DNA from: Basidiobolus meristosporus CBS 931.73
Lineage: Eukaryota; Basidiobolomycota; Basidiobolomycetes; Basidiobolales; Basidiobolaceae
Assembly (NCBI GenBank): GCA_002104905.1
Contig: MCFE01000369.1
Span: 1-64,000 of the forward strand
DNA length: 64,000 nucleotides
Direction of reading: 5' to 3'
In this document: positions 1 through 9,850 of the stretch, piece by piece
How the letters are laid out: every line of letters begins with the position of its first letter
Position numbering within the stretch: position 1 is the first letter of the stretch
The notes under the pieces: model-generated
The model's input: only the letters and a program-made list of their open reading frames with translations
What the model was told of the DNA's origin: nothing
The model's database searches: none
Program-made: the position numbers and the translations under genes

Positions 1-46
1 CAGGACTTTGAATCCTGTAATCCGAGTTCGATTCTCGGCGAGACCT
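1..46 (+). tRNA. tRNA-Gln (anticodon TTG), 5' part outside the window
   Basis: The window opens inside a tRNA. The anticodon arm at bases 1-17 has a 5-bp stem and the loop CTTTGAA, giving anticodon TTG (Gln, CAA codons). A regular T arm with the TTCGATT loop follows at 22-38, then an acceptor half ending about base 46 and a T-rich pol III terminator. The D arm and 5' acceptor strand are outside the window. Confidence 0.85.
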
Positions 47-256
47 TTTTCTTAATTCAAAATATTCGTTTTGTTACGCTCACTAAAATGCTGCAATAAA
101 GCTTTTCTACTCCGCAGGATGGCCTCGGGTGGACGGCTGGGTTGCTTATTGCCGGGGCTGCCACATAGTTGTTGAATGGCCCGCACATGGAATCCATTAT
201 TGCATCAGTCGAAATGGTCTCCACCTAAGTATGAGAGTCGCCTTGGTAATAAGAGT

Positions 257-328
257 GGCTCTATGGTCTAGTAGTATGATTCTCGCTTTGGGTGCGAGAG
301 GTCGCGGGTTCAATTCCCGCTGGAGCCC
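257..328 (+). tRNA. tRNA-Pro (anticodon TGG)
   Basis: This is a 72-nt cloverleaf. The acceptor strand GGCTCTA pairs with TGGAGCC (one G-T pair). The D arm has the A-box-like TGGTCTAGTAG, the anticodon stem is CTCGC/GCGAG with loop TTTGGGT (anticodon TGG), and the T arm carries GGTTCAATTCC. There is no intron or encoded CCA. A T-rich stretch follows. Confidence 0.93.
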
Positions 329-516
329 TTTCCTTTTGCATTTTTCATATATCAAAACACCCCCACTATTCCTCTTACATGAGCAATTTCCAGGCTATCA
401 TTTATTTTAGCCGTGCTACCTTTCGTATATGGGTCTCGTAAGATCCTTCAAAATCACCGGCGTTTTCAGCATCAATATCAGACTAGACTATAGATTTTAT
501 GAAGAGTACAGTAAAG

Positions 517-588
517 TCCTCATTGGTCCAGTGGTTAGGATTTCTCGCTTTCACCGAGACGGCCGGGGTTCGATTCCCCGATGGGGAA
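517..588 (+). tRNA. tRNA-Glu (anticodon TTC)
   Basis: This is a 72-nt cloverleaf. Acceptor TCCTCAT pairs with ATGGGGA, the D arm is TGGTCCAGTGGTTA, the anticodon loop CTTTCAC (anticodon TTC) sits on stem TCTCG/CGAGA, and the T arm contains GGTTCGATTCC. It is the third tRNA gene within 600 bases, on the same strand as the other two. Confidence 0.93.
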
Positions 589-977
589 TTATTTTTCTAG
601 TACAATGGCGCTTTTTCCTGCAGATAGGTATCATCAGACGGAATACTTGAATGGATTTCTGAGGAGCAACGATGAGGCATTCGGGGGCTTTGATTTATTT
701 ATTCTCGTACCCACTAATATTCTATTATTGGCATTCCTTTCGGGTGTCCTTATTTTGCTAATTAAGATCTACAAAGGCATCGATGGAATGGAAAGCAGCC
801 TTCAATATACTAAGGACAAAACCTGTGCCTGTGCACACTCTGTGCTGTAAAGATGATGATATCATTTCCGGACTTGAGACATATACAAGTCTTCGTGGTG
901 TAGTTGGTTACTGTCAATAACGGGTATTTATTTGGTATCCTCGTTGGCTACATATTTCAAAATTACACAACAACTTC
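589..977. other. Intergenic stretch with a possible tRNA fragment
   Basis: No convincing gene is visible between tRNA-Glu and the carbonic anhydrase stop. A reading frame from 605 to 850 would encode about 80 residues with one hydrophobic segment, but it starts right after the tRNA and resembles nothing I know. Bases 889-910 read like the 5' end and D arm of a tRNA (possibly Val-type), with no anticodon or T arm after them. Confidence 0.5.
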
Positions 978-1965
978 TTATTGACTTGTTTGGACATAAC
1001 GAGCATTATACCGAATAATTTCACGTAATTCGTCCAGCTGTCTCCAAGTGATAGGCACTGGTTTTTGCGCAAGTATCCATCTTACCCCTTCCTGTAAACA
1101 AAGCAAAACGGAACAATTCAATAATCTATTCCACTAAGCTCTTGTTTTCTTTGGTATGATTCTTACCGTGCAAGGCGGTGTTGTCAGACTGCCTTCATAA
1201 GCGAAATATGTTTCAAACCCGCCTGTGCTCACAAAAAGGTCGTGAAGACTCAAGTGCTGAACTATTGCACTCTCTCCTTTGCTACTGGGCAGTTTTTTCT
1301 GATGTAGAAGATAAACAGGTAAGCGAAGGCATTTTCGGAACATTATCAATCTGACTAGGTATATTGAGCGTCAAGCAGAACGGAGAATCACTTACCCCAG
1401 CACACAGCTCCTGAAGAAATGGGTTCGGGTCGTCAGATAAAGCCATCAGGATACCAAGAACGTGGTTTTTTTTATTTTTCTTATCGGACATTACAATGTG
1501 GATTTCGGCGTCGTAATACCTTCCGTTGATATGATGCTCCGACGGCGTATGAATGTGAAATTGACGCATATAATACTTGACTCCATCTCGCTTCAATTGC
1601 AACTCGTGTTTGGAGGGTATGTTCACTTGCAAGGTATGTCCGTTATTTATCATCGTAACGTTTGCCAACTTGCCTTTGGGCCACCGCAATTTCAAAGGCG
1701 TGCTCTTAATTAGCTTCGCACTAGCTCTGGTAATATCGATTGGAGATTGATAATGCCCCGTTTTACAAGCCGCATACTCCGAACTCAGGTCACCCCATCT
1801 TTGCGGTCCTGATATGCCTCCGTACTACGTAGTTGAAGAAATTCACGTATCAACAACAGTTCAAACATGGCAGTATGCAGCTTTTCCTACCTCCCAGTTT
1901 ATCTGCCGTTGAGCAGAGGCGATGGAAGACCAGACAAAGAGGATATTCAATATAATGGATTTCAT
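978..1965 (-). CDS. Secreted alpha-carbonic anhydrase, 4 exons
   Basis: This gene encodes an alpha-class carbonic anhydrase, which converts CO2 and water to bicarbonate and a proton at a zinc site. I assemble four exons on the minus strand: 1965-1891, 1824-1396, 1298-1167 and 1091-978. All are phase 0 with GT-AG introns and give 249 residues, the usual length for the family. Residues 1-18 form a signal peptide, so the enzyme is probably extracellular or in the secretory pathway. The QSPIDI signature is at 51-56, the zinc histidines are H115, H117 and H134, the conserved glutamate is E121, and SLTTPPC is at 205-211. All key residues are present. In the second intron an upstream AG at 1350-1351 is in frame but soon reaches a stop; the downstream acceptor restores the family alignment, so I used that one. 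Confidence 0.93.
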
Positions 1966-2806
1966 TAGCAGAGGTAATACCTAATAGACATGATGATTTA
2001 GATGCCCTTGGAGGAGGGAGCTTTTATATTATCTTCGTGCCTCATCGAAATATCTTTGTGCTCATGAGACAGAAAAATAGCCAATTACTGGGCTCTTTGT
2101 TTGGTCGTAATTTGTGTGCAATAACTTCGGTTCTTTGTGTATCCGGAGTAGCCTTATATCCTGTTGAATTACAGGATATTTTCAATATATTCAATTCATT
2201 ATATATTTCTATTGCAGCCAACGGGGATAAAGCTTGGAGGTGCGAGATCAAACATCACACCACTAAATTGTTACGACTCTTGCATCAACACATTGGGAGT
2301 ACATATGTATGTTTTAGCGGCCACTATTAACAACTATGTTCGTTCAGAAATGGTACGATGTTCATGTGAGAAGGTTTCTAAGGGGAATGAATTGCATGAG
2401 GCTTGTCTATCTTGGCTCGGTTTAAGGTGCATGTTAATGTTGACTGGTTGGTAATGGGGCAGATGAAGCCAATAGCAATACAAATGCAGGAGAATCAGAT
2501 CAGGAGGAACTCCAGTGATCCGACCATTCAGTACACATGACAACGTATGCCATTTTGAGTATACGTACTGGTGCATAGGCAAGATCTCAGACACAAACAC
2601 CATTTAATTCATCAAAGCTCGCTAAAAACCCAGGACGTTGATTGAAAGCGGTTTGCTAGCATTGAGCTTGGTTTGGACTTGATCTTTATACGTAAAATCA
2701 CAGGCTTGATCTTTATACGCAGATTGAATTGTAGGCTTGGTCTTTATACGTAGGCTGATTCACAGAGTTGTGGTTTATGTAGCTAGCGCCCTGTATTTTG
2801 TAGCGG
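1966..2806. other. Intergenic stretch, no gene seen
   Basis: This is the upstream side of the carbonic anhydrase gene and the downstream side of the phosphatase gene. Open frames here are short and overlap on both strands without recognisable motifs. The only structure I see is a small three-copy repeat at 2678-2752. Confidence 0.5.
2678..2752. repeat. Three-copy 17-bp interspersed repeat
   Basis: The unit CTTGATCTTTATACGTA occurs at 2678-2694, 2704-2720 (one change) and 2736-2752 (one change), spaced 26 and 32 bases apart. No function is known to me. Confidence 0.7.
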
Positions 2807-3983
2807 CTATTCCGGATATATCAGAGTGACTACATCTCCATTTATCTCAAGTGCAGCCATTGAGTTTCCGTATGCACGGGATATTCCTACATCGATGACA
2901 TAATACAGGCCGTTACATCTGGTAAGAACCTTACCATCTCTTTGAGTAGTGTGGCCCACGACCATCCGTTTTACCTAGATAGATTGGTTAGAAAAGAACT
3001 GGGCGGGTAGGACCAGAGAAATGTTACATTCAATAGCTCTAAGGTTTCCCTAATTCCATGGCACACCTCAGCTTCGTTTTCGCCAAGTGCAAAGCCGCGA
3101 TACCATACAGGGCCATCATCCCCAAACAGCCCACCAAAGTATCTCCAACGCCACTCACGTTCTTCTTTGGAATGGTGGTCACCGAAAAGTTTCTTACGAG
3201 CTATTGAGTTGAGTTTAGCGATACCATGCTTAGCCCACCTTGGATGTAAATCTGCGTGTGAGAAAACAGTATCGGCCACGATGGCTGTAACATTCCAGTG
3301 ACTCAATTGCGAGCCGATGATCCCTTCAGAATTAAAGGCGTCGAGTCTAGGCTCTACTGAGGAACCGAGGTCATCTGCAGGATGAACATAACGAAAATCA
3401 CCAGCGAAGTTCATAATCTCGTGATTTCCCAGAAGATTAACGACCTGGGGAAGCATTGGTTATTCTTCTGAAGAACGTAACCCGGAGATCGTCGTAGAAA
3501 CAGAATTACCATACCACCCTGCTTGGCAGCCTCGGCGCTTAGTTTAAAGAAATATTGATATAGTCTAAGTGTATCAGGGCCCCGATCTACAATATCTCCC
3601 TTTCAAAGTGTTAGGTCAAATGAAAGCAAGGCAGTACGACATACACAACTTACAGTCTGGACTAGAATGTCATTCCCACCCGCCCAACTTCCCTCAGCAT
3701 CGACCAATTTTGCTAACTGTAGCACTTTCAACGCCGAGTCGAAGTCGCCATGCAAGTCACCAACGGCCACCACTCGCCTATCGTTATCAGGTAGTCTTAA
3801 GTTTTCTGGGCGCTGGAGCTTTGCTACAAGTAAAGATAACAGACACACCAAAATGACATAAAAGTACGGCTTTCCCACTACTCTACGTAGTGTACTTTGC
3901 TGTGGTTGAGTGATGGTCTCGCTATTTTGCTCATCTATGCTGTGGTTCCTCTGTGAGGAGTGGTCTTCGGTTGAGAGGGTCAT
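2807..3983 (-). CDS. Membrane-anchored Shewanella-like metallophosphatase, 4 exons
   Basis: This gene encodes a PPP-superfamily phosphatase of the Shewanella-like type. The exons are 3983-3654, 3599-3510, 3444-3028 and 2974-2807, all phase 0, giving 334 residues. The metal-site blocks appear in order: GDLHGD at 75-80, GDIVDRG at 111-117, GNHE at 146-149 and GHTTQ near 286-290. A hydrophobic segment at about 40-55 follows a polar 35-residue head, so the protein is probably a type II membrane protein with its catalytic domain in the lumen or outside. A frame extends upstream from a TTG, but the first ATG is at 3983. Three introns of 53-65 nt break it. The third intron was recognised because reading through it destroys the conserved GHTTQ end. 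Substrate preference cannot be read from the sequence. Confidence 0.92.
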
Positions 3984-4851
3984 ATCCAAAGCCAACGAAT
4001 TCAGATTGTATTAGACAACGGAAGCATGGTTAGTCATGGAATGATCTTAAGCAGTAGCCAATTTTTGTATCATCCATAGATGTTCGACAACGAAATTTCA
4101 ATGTAAATCTCGGTGAGCTAACTCTTCCACACTTTGTTCCAGCAATAGAGTTTTAAATCAATACGTGTATAATGATAGGACTTGCAAATATTTTTAGCAT
4201 CTTTTTATTATTATTTGTACAATATTTATGTAACCTTAGTAAAGAAAGTTGGTCGTCAGTTTCAAACAATTAATCGTCAGTATACCGAGTGCCACTTTGG
4301 GATCAAACGGTATATCAGTGCTTGACTCTATTGTTGGAATCATCATATGACCGATATGAAGAAATAAAAGGGGACGAGGAATATTTTAAATGAGGGATAA
4401 TACCCCTACGAGTAAAGGTATTATCCTCGCGTTTATTGAAGAACGTTTGGAAAACCTTGGAAATTGGGTAGTGTATCGAGTAGAGAGGAATTAGGAGTGA
4501 TTTTATAGAAATCGTTCGTCCAGGAGCCCCCGGACAATCCCCTCTTTTTTTCACCTTTAGATGGGTTTTTTTCTGGGTATTGTTTCTTAAGCATGGGTGC
4601 AGTCAAATTTTTCAGTCGATAGAATAGGAATTGATTGGGATCACAATGCAAGAAAAGTGCGCAAAGAAGAACGATTGGGAGGTTGATTGGGACTGCAAAA
4701 AAAGAAAAATGAACGAGAAGCTGATTGGTGCAAAATCCATCTATTCACCTAAATATCTCACAAACTATACATGATTGGCGTAAAATCCATTTATTCAGTA
4801 AAATATCTCACAAACTATACATGAATGAAAAACACGGATATACTCTTTGTG
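3984..4851. other. Intergenic stretch, no gene seen
   Basis: AT-rich DNA lies between the phosphatase start and the arrestin stop. The short minus-strand frames at 4315-4651 have no recognisable features. A tandem duplication lies near the right edge (4722-4822). Confidence 0.5.
4722..4822. repeat. Tandem duplication of a ~50-bp unit
   Basis: Two adjacent units begin TGATTGGTGCAAAATCCAT (4722) and TGATTGGCGTAAAATCCAT (4772). Both run to CTCACAAACTATACATGA, with a few differences in the middle. They lie just downstream of the arrestin stop codon. Confidence 0.8.
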
Positions 4852-5900
4852 TCATTGTATCAGATATGGCGGTGGTGTATCAAGAGGATCGTATAAGGGT
4901 GGTATTTCTGGATCGGTGTTGGCCATATGGTTGACTGATGCTGGCTTGATTACAATTGGAAACACCACTGGAATGTTTCCCACCTGATGACCGTGCTTGA
5001 AATCTAGCTTAATGTGAAGTGTATGGTTCACTTCCACATTTTCCGTAGCGCAATCAAACTTCACCTTCCGGGGGGATTTGGGGATGGTGAGGGAAACGGT
5101 CCCTTGAACAACGTTTTCCTTGAAAAAGCTTACACCTGCCTGGATCCATCTGGAGTGTTCTCTTACGGTAGTTCCAAGCGGCCCAGGACTGGAACTGACA
5201 GGGATGCGGTACAGAGTCCGCTCCTTCAGACTATAGCCAATGAAATTGATTTGGACGGGTTCGGCCAATTTCTCAAGATTGAAATCGATGAAAACCCTAC
5301 TTCCGGTGGAGTAATGCAAGGTGCGGATACTTATATCATAATGCAAAGTGTCATGCCAGATCCCTTGGCTTTTGGTATTGAACATCAAGTACAGGGCTGA
5401 GCCCATGCTTCTGCTAATAAAGAACTCCTTCTCAGCCTTCAAATTGGGAATATAAAGTGGAGCTTCTGCAGTTGCTTTGAACTTATATTTGATTCTCGCA
5501 TACTGGGCATCCACCGATTCTGGGAGATCACCAGGGATCGGGAGGCGGAAGGGGTAGCTGTAGAGCCGATCCTTCATGAATACCTGCGGGTTTTCGGTTT
5601 GCCCATGGAATATCCAATGGTGCTGATAAAATACCTTTTGAACTCTCTTGAGGTCTATGTGAGGTTCAACGACTCGTAAGCAACTGTCTTCAAATCACCA
5701 GCAAATGAGTAGGCCAACCCACCTTGGCGAATCACCAGCTTTCCAATAAGCTCCAGCTTGATGCGAGTGAATTTGACGGCAAACGCCGGTAAAAGAGTTA
5801 GCTTTCCTGTCACCAGGAACATTCTATCGTCCTGATCGTCATAACCACCGCTGAACGTCTCCTGGTCAAGCTCAATCCTAAACAGTGTCCTGGGCAGCAT
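4852..5900 (-). CDS. Alpha-arrestin-like protein 1
   Basis: This gene encodes an arrestin-related trafficking adaptor. Such proteins bring Nedd4/Rsp5-type ubiquitin ligases to membrane proteins to drive endocytosis. The exons are 5900-5723 and 5654-4852, giving 326 residues. The intron is phase 1, at the same place as in the paralogue at 7634-8749, which supports both models. The N half has the arrestin N-fold pattern; the region around residues 130-190 (FRLPIPGDLPESV, then YKFKATAE) matches the linker typical of arrestin_N. The C-terminal tail carries PPLY and PPPY, two PPxY motifs expected to bind WW domains. The ATG at 5900 is preceded only by a TTG extension. The gene lies head-to-head with its paralogue. 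Confidence 0.88.
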
Positions 5901-7633
5901 TGAGGGAGAATTCAACTACATCTCCGCATCCGAGCGAGTGCACAGATGGTTATATACGCGATGACTGTATGCAGTTCAATATGAATATAAAGACAAGGCT
6001 TAAAGTGTTGTCATCAGCATTTAGTTTCCTGCGAAACAAGCAGAGCTTGGATTGTGTTAAATTTACTTGATGTCTGCATCACAAACAGATGGCAGATTGA
6101 TTCAACAAACTAATGACCAGCATTTGTATATAGGCTTATATTATGTTGCAATATAATATTATAAGGCTACTTGTGCATTTAAACTCTGGTGAGACAGGGC
6201 CAGTATCACCACTGGAGTCAACAATAGGTTTGAGTTTCAACCGATTCTCATCCGAGGGGCCAGCTCCCTAGAATGTGAATCCTTAGGCGCCATCAGGTCG
6301 TAAACACGGAGGATCAGTAATGCCGGGAAAACATCTATTCACAGCGGGTAATCTCTTATGGAAAGAGGCATACTGGCTTGCCTTATCCTCTCCATGCTGG
6401 CTTGCCTTATCTCATGCTGCTTATACTGACGAGGGAACATCTCCAGATTACCTTTCCTTTTACTGCAGACTAACTAGGTTAGTGTTGACGGATCTTTGAC
6501 CAATCAGGGGTGTGGATATTTCCTGGGTAAGGGAAATCGATAGGAGAGCGTAGGCTCGAACTATTGCCGAACATCAGAAACTTCGAGGCAGATTAAGACA
6601 TCAGGATTAATTCGAGCCTGTCCCTCAAGGGAAACTCCAGCTGCTGTCTCGGCCTAATCCTCGCCCGCGTCCTCACTTTCCCTGCCAAATTAGTGATTCG
6701 CAACGAAGGCGAGGGAAATAGGAATCCGAAGAGCTGAGATGGCGACGGCTGCAAGATGCTTGGCAATCTGGTTAGAGCATTAATCGGATTGAGCCATGTG
6801 CTTCCCCTTGATTTACTCGGGAAAGGATCAGTGAGACAGCTTCCCAAATCTGGCCGGGTGAAATGGCCAGATGCTGAAACCATAGCTCTGGGGGTTTCAG
6901 TAGGGATGTGGGCCGTAATGTGTAAGGAGTAGGGTGTGGTGGGCGATGGGTGATGGGCCGATAGGTAGGAACATTTCGGGGACTTCTTCATTTAGTATGC
7001 CCTTACTCGTGCCCACCCATCTTGAGCATTGAAACAGATCTCCCGATATGGTCCGCGCCCCCAAACGTTAAATTCATGTTTGGCTAACTCTTACCTGCTC
7101 ATCTTGATTACGGCCATGCTGAGATTCTCCTGATTGTGGATGTTGTGGGCCGCTGGTTCATGATTAGTAAGGGACCGGAATCGCCACTCCCTACTAAACC
7201 GGTCGCCGTTGAGGTACTGATTTATTAATCCTGATGGGCCAAGAGCCCCGGTGTCTCATTACATCAATGCTAGTCTTTCCGCTCACACACTGCAAGTGTC
7301 CATTGGTCAATCGTCTCGTAAAAACTGTTTGCCCTGGCGATGGCGATAGCATCTATCCACTGTGTCATCACACCTTGAGTCAAATCCTATTGATGACCTC
7401 ATTCTACTTATGGAAGATACCGAACTGTGACCGCACTGGTTTACGGATTCCTGTATTTGGGTGCTGGTTCGAATTAGCAGAATTGGCAATGTCCAAAAGA
7501 GGGGGCCAAGCAAAACACATCGAGGGCATAAATAGCGGCGCCCCCGTTTTCGGAAGTGTACTGCATTGCTTGGTTGTAACGTTTATCAAACTCCCACCCC
7601 AATCTTTCCTTGTCTCTTTGTACAGAACCGGCC
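5901..7633. other. 1.7-kb divergent promoter region between the arrestin genes
   Basis: This stretch separates two divergently transcribed arrestin genes and probably carries both promoters. A 132-codon minus-strand frame at 6593-6991 and a plus-strand frame at 7234-7662 are open, but they lack domain features and overlap frames on the other strand, so I do not call them genes. A short repeat of a CTGGCTTGCCTTATC-type unit sits near 6370-6415. Confidence 0.5.
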
Positions 7634-8749
7634 ATGTCCTCTACCAACAAGCCTCTGTTTAAAATTCGCTTGGACAAAACCACCTACTATAAATCCTTGG
7701 AGGAATCCTCGGGCATAATCATTCGTGGTAGCCTCCTTTTCAACCCTACCTTTACCATGAAAGTCAACAGGATTACCCTCCGCTTTCAGGGAAAATACGT
7801 TGCTATTTCTACAAAAGGTAAAGACTTCGTATAGTGCCAGGCCCTCAACAAATCCTTGCTAATTCCTTCCATTCTAGATATACGCAAATCCGAGAAGGTG
7901 CTGATTGAAAACCAATGGGTCTTCTTCGACGCTGGAAAAAAGAGCCAAACCATGCAAGTGGGCTCGTATAAATATGATTTCGAAATGGCGCTGCCAGAGG
8001 AGCTTCCTGAATCGTGCAAGTTGGAATTTGGCAGCGTTCACTACAAATTCAAAGCCACCGTGGATACTTCCATGTTGTTCTCCAATCTCAAGGATGAGAG
8101 AGAGGTGTTTCTGCGACAAAACGTGAACTCTCTGTTGGACTCGGTTTATCCAAACGAAATCACAAGAAACTGGCGCAATTTGTTGAAAATCCGGATGACA
8201 ATCCCATCCAACCAATACAAACGCGGAAGTACTCTTCCAATCTCCTTCCAAACCCAGTCGGTGGATGAAAGCGTTCGAGTGAATCTGATTTCATGCTCCT
8301 TACATGAGCATCTGATATTCCGCTCCCCGAAAGTGTACAGAAGTTCGCGACCGGTTATTCGCGACCAGACCAGAGCAATGGGCATGACGTTTACCTGGTG
8401 TAAAAACCTCAACAGCAGCGAAGACACCTCGATGAAAATCAAAATCCCTGATGAGCGGTGTGCCTACGACTGCGTGAATGAGTATTTCGAAATTTCCCAC
8501 AAATTACGCATCCGAGTCGACATTGAGAAAGAAGGACTAGTAGAGTCTCTTCGCATTTGTTTCCCCATCCTGATTGTTCCTCAAATATCCACAGAATTGA
8601 GCTACGACGAACTAGACATAGAGCAGCTGCCAGGGTACGAAGTTATTCCTCCTCCGCCCTCCTACGACCTGTTGACATGTGAAGCCTATGAACAGACAAG
8701 TCTTCCACCTAGATACTCTTCACATTTTAGTAACATATATGTATATTGA
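7634..8749 (+). CDS. Alpha-arrestin-like protein 2
   Basis: This is a paralogue of the gene at 4852-5900, transcribed in the opposite direction. The exons are 7634-7817 and 7878-8749, giving 351 residues. The phase-1 intron position is shared with the paralogue. Arrestin-type blocks align throughout (for example FEMALPEELPES followed by HYKFKATVD). The acidic C-terminal tail contains PPPPSY and LPPRY, both fitting PPxY, so the protein is likely an adaptor for a Nedd4/Rsp5 ligase acting on plasma-membrane cargo. The cargo cannot be inferred. The two proteins are clearly diverged, unlike the acyltransferase pair nearby. Confidence 0.88.
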
Positions 8750-8977
8750 TCTTATCCCTAACCACCTATCATTTGAAATGTAAATGTCCGCATGGTACTC
8801 TCGACGAGTGCATCAAAATAAATCCTGAACAATCCCACTTGAAATTCAATGATTGATTTGGAACAAATGCCAATATTAGTTTAAAAAGATCATTTATTTA
8901 AATCAACTAGTCTGTCCTACAAGAATGACGTTAGCAAATGATGGCTGATGAAGATTGGTGAGATGGATTGGACTCGA

Positions 8978-9082
8978 ATCAGTGTAACTATGACTTCAAA
9001 TAAATGAAAAAAAGTCGCATTGCGGATGAACTACCAAAACGGAGTTCGTGAAGGCCGCTCAAGATACATAAACTATCATCAT
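8978..9082. repeat. 105-bp direct repeat, copy 1
   Basis: The repeat starts ATCAGTGTAACTATGACTTC and ends near ATCATCAT. Copy 2 is at 9228-9332 in the same orientation with only a few differences. The 145 bases between them are unique. Confidence 0.85.
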
Positions 9083-9227
9083 ATCAAGAGTCCAATCCGA
9101 CGCAGAGATATATACTTACATCAAGACAGACACCAGGTTAGAATATTACGCGCGCATACACCTACTAACAAGAATTACGGGTTAACAGATGGTTTTGAGG
9201 ATTACAGATGGAGCAAGAGGGGTAAAG

Positions 9228-9332
9228 ATCAGTGTAACTATGACTTCAAATAAATGAAAAAAGTCGCATCGCGGATGAACTACCAAAACGGAGTTCGTGA
9301 AGGCCGCTCAAGAAATAAATAGCTATCATCAT
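9228..9332. repeat. 105-bp direct repeat, copy 2
   Basis: This is the partner of 8978-9082. The two copies share the segment reading GCGGATGAACTACCAAAACG without change and differ mainly near the right end. No coding potential or terminal inverted repeats are seen. Confidence 0.85.
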
Positions 9333-9850
9333 AAAAACGGGAAATGGGCCAAGTGTAGGATTCACAGTATTTACCTTGCTACCTTGCGCGTGAGGTCCGA
9401 GTGCACAGAGATGCATTTCCACATGGTGGCATCTAGTCTTATATATGTGATTGGCATATGATATGTCCAGGCCTCCCTGCATATCAGTTTTTTTTTTTGC
9501 CTTAATTCGGCCTGATTGGCTCATGATACCGATCATCATTATGAATAATGGAAACTACTATGCTTTACATATTTGAGCGAATTTACAATCAAAACCACGA
9601 TGCTTTTCGTATTTAGGTGAATTTGCTCTCTCTACGGGTTCCCTAAACAAATTTTCAGATTTCAAACCGATATTCTGTGATTATTTCGATTGGATGTTGA
9701 TAGTATTCAGTTTATTGAAAACGTACACGTGAATGCGTTAATAATGAGATACATAGGAGGTAAGTGCATGTGAAGAAAGATGTACAAGAGTTAGCATGAA
9801 GGGGTCATATGTTCAAACTGGCTGATTTCGTGAGAATTGTTAATGTCCAA

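Larger units (their letters stand above)
8750..9850. other. Intergenic stretch with a 105-bp direct repeat
   Basis: This lies between the convergent stops of arrestin 2 and acyltransferase 1. No gene is recognised; the frames at 9020-9253 and 9246-9539 mostly trace the repeat. AATAAA-like signals follow the arrestin stop near 8817. Confidence 0.5.

Noticed and set aside
581-850. 89-codon frame with one hydrophobic segment after tRNA-Glu
   Set aside because: It begins inside the tRNA gene and resembles no family; a single hydrophobic run in AT-rich DNA is expected by chance.
1351-1395. Short 45-nt intron in carbonic anhydrase (acceptor at 1351)
   Set aside because: It keeps frame for only 22 codons before a stop; the acceptor just before 1298 restores the full family alignment.
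6593-6991. 132-codon minus-strand frame between the arrestins
   Set aside because: No domain, signal or membrane feature and no neighbouring exon; it lies in a divergent promoter interval.
7234-7662. 142-codon plus-strand frame overlapping the start of arrestin 2
   Set aside because: It overlaps the true arrestin start in another frame and has three competing frames on the other strand.
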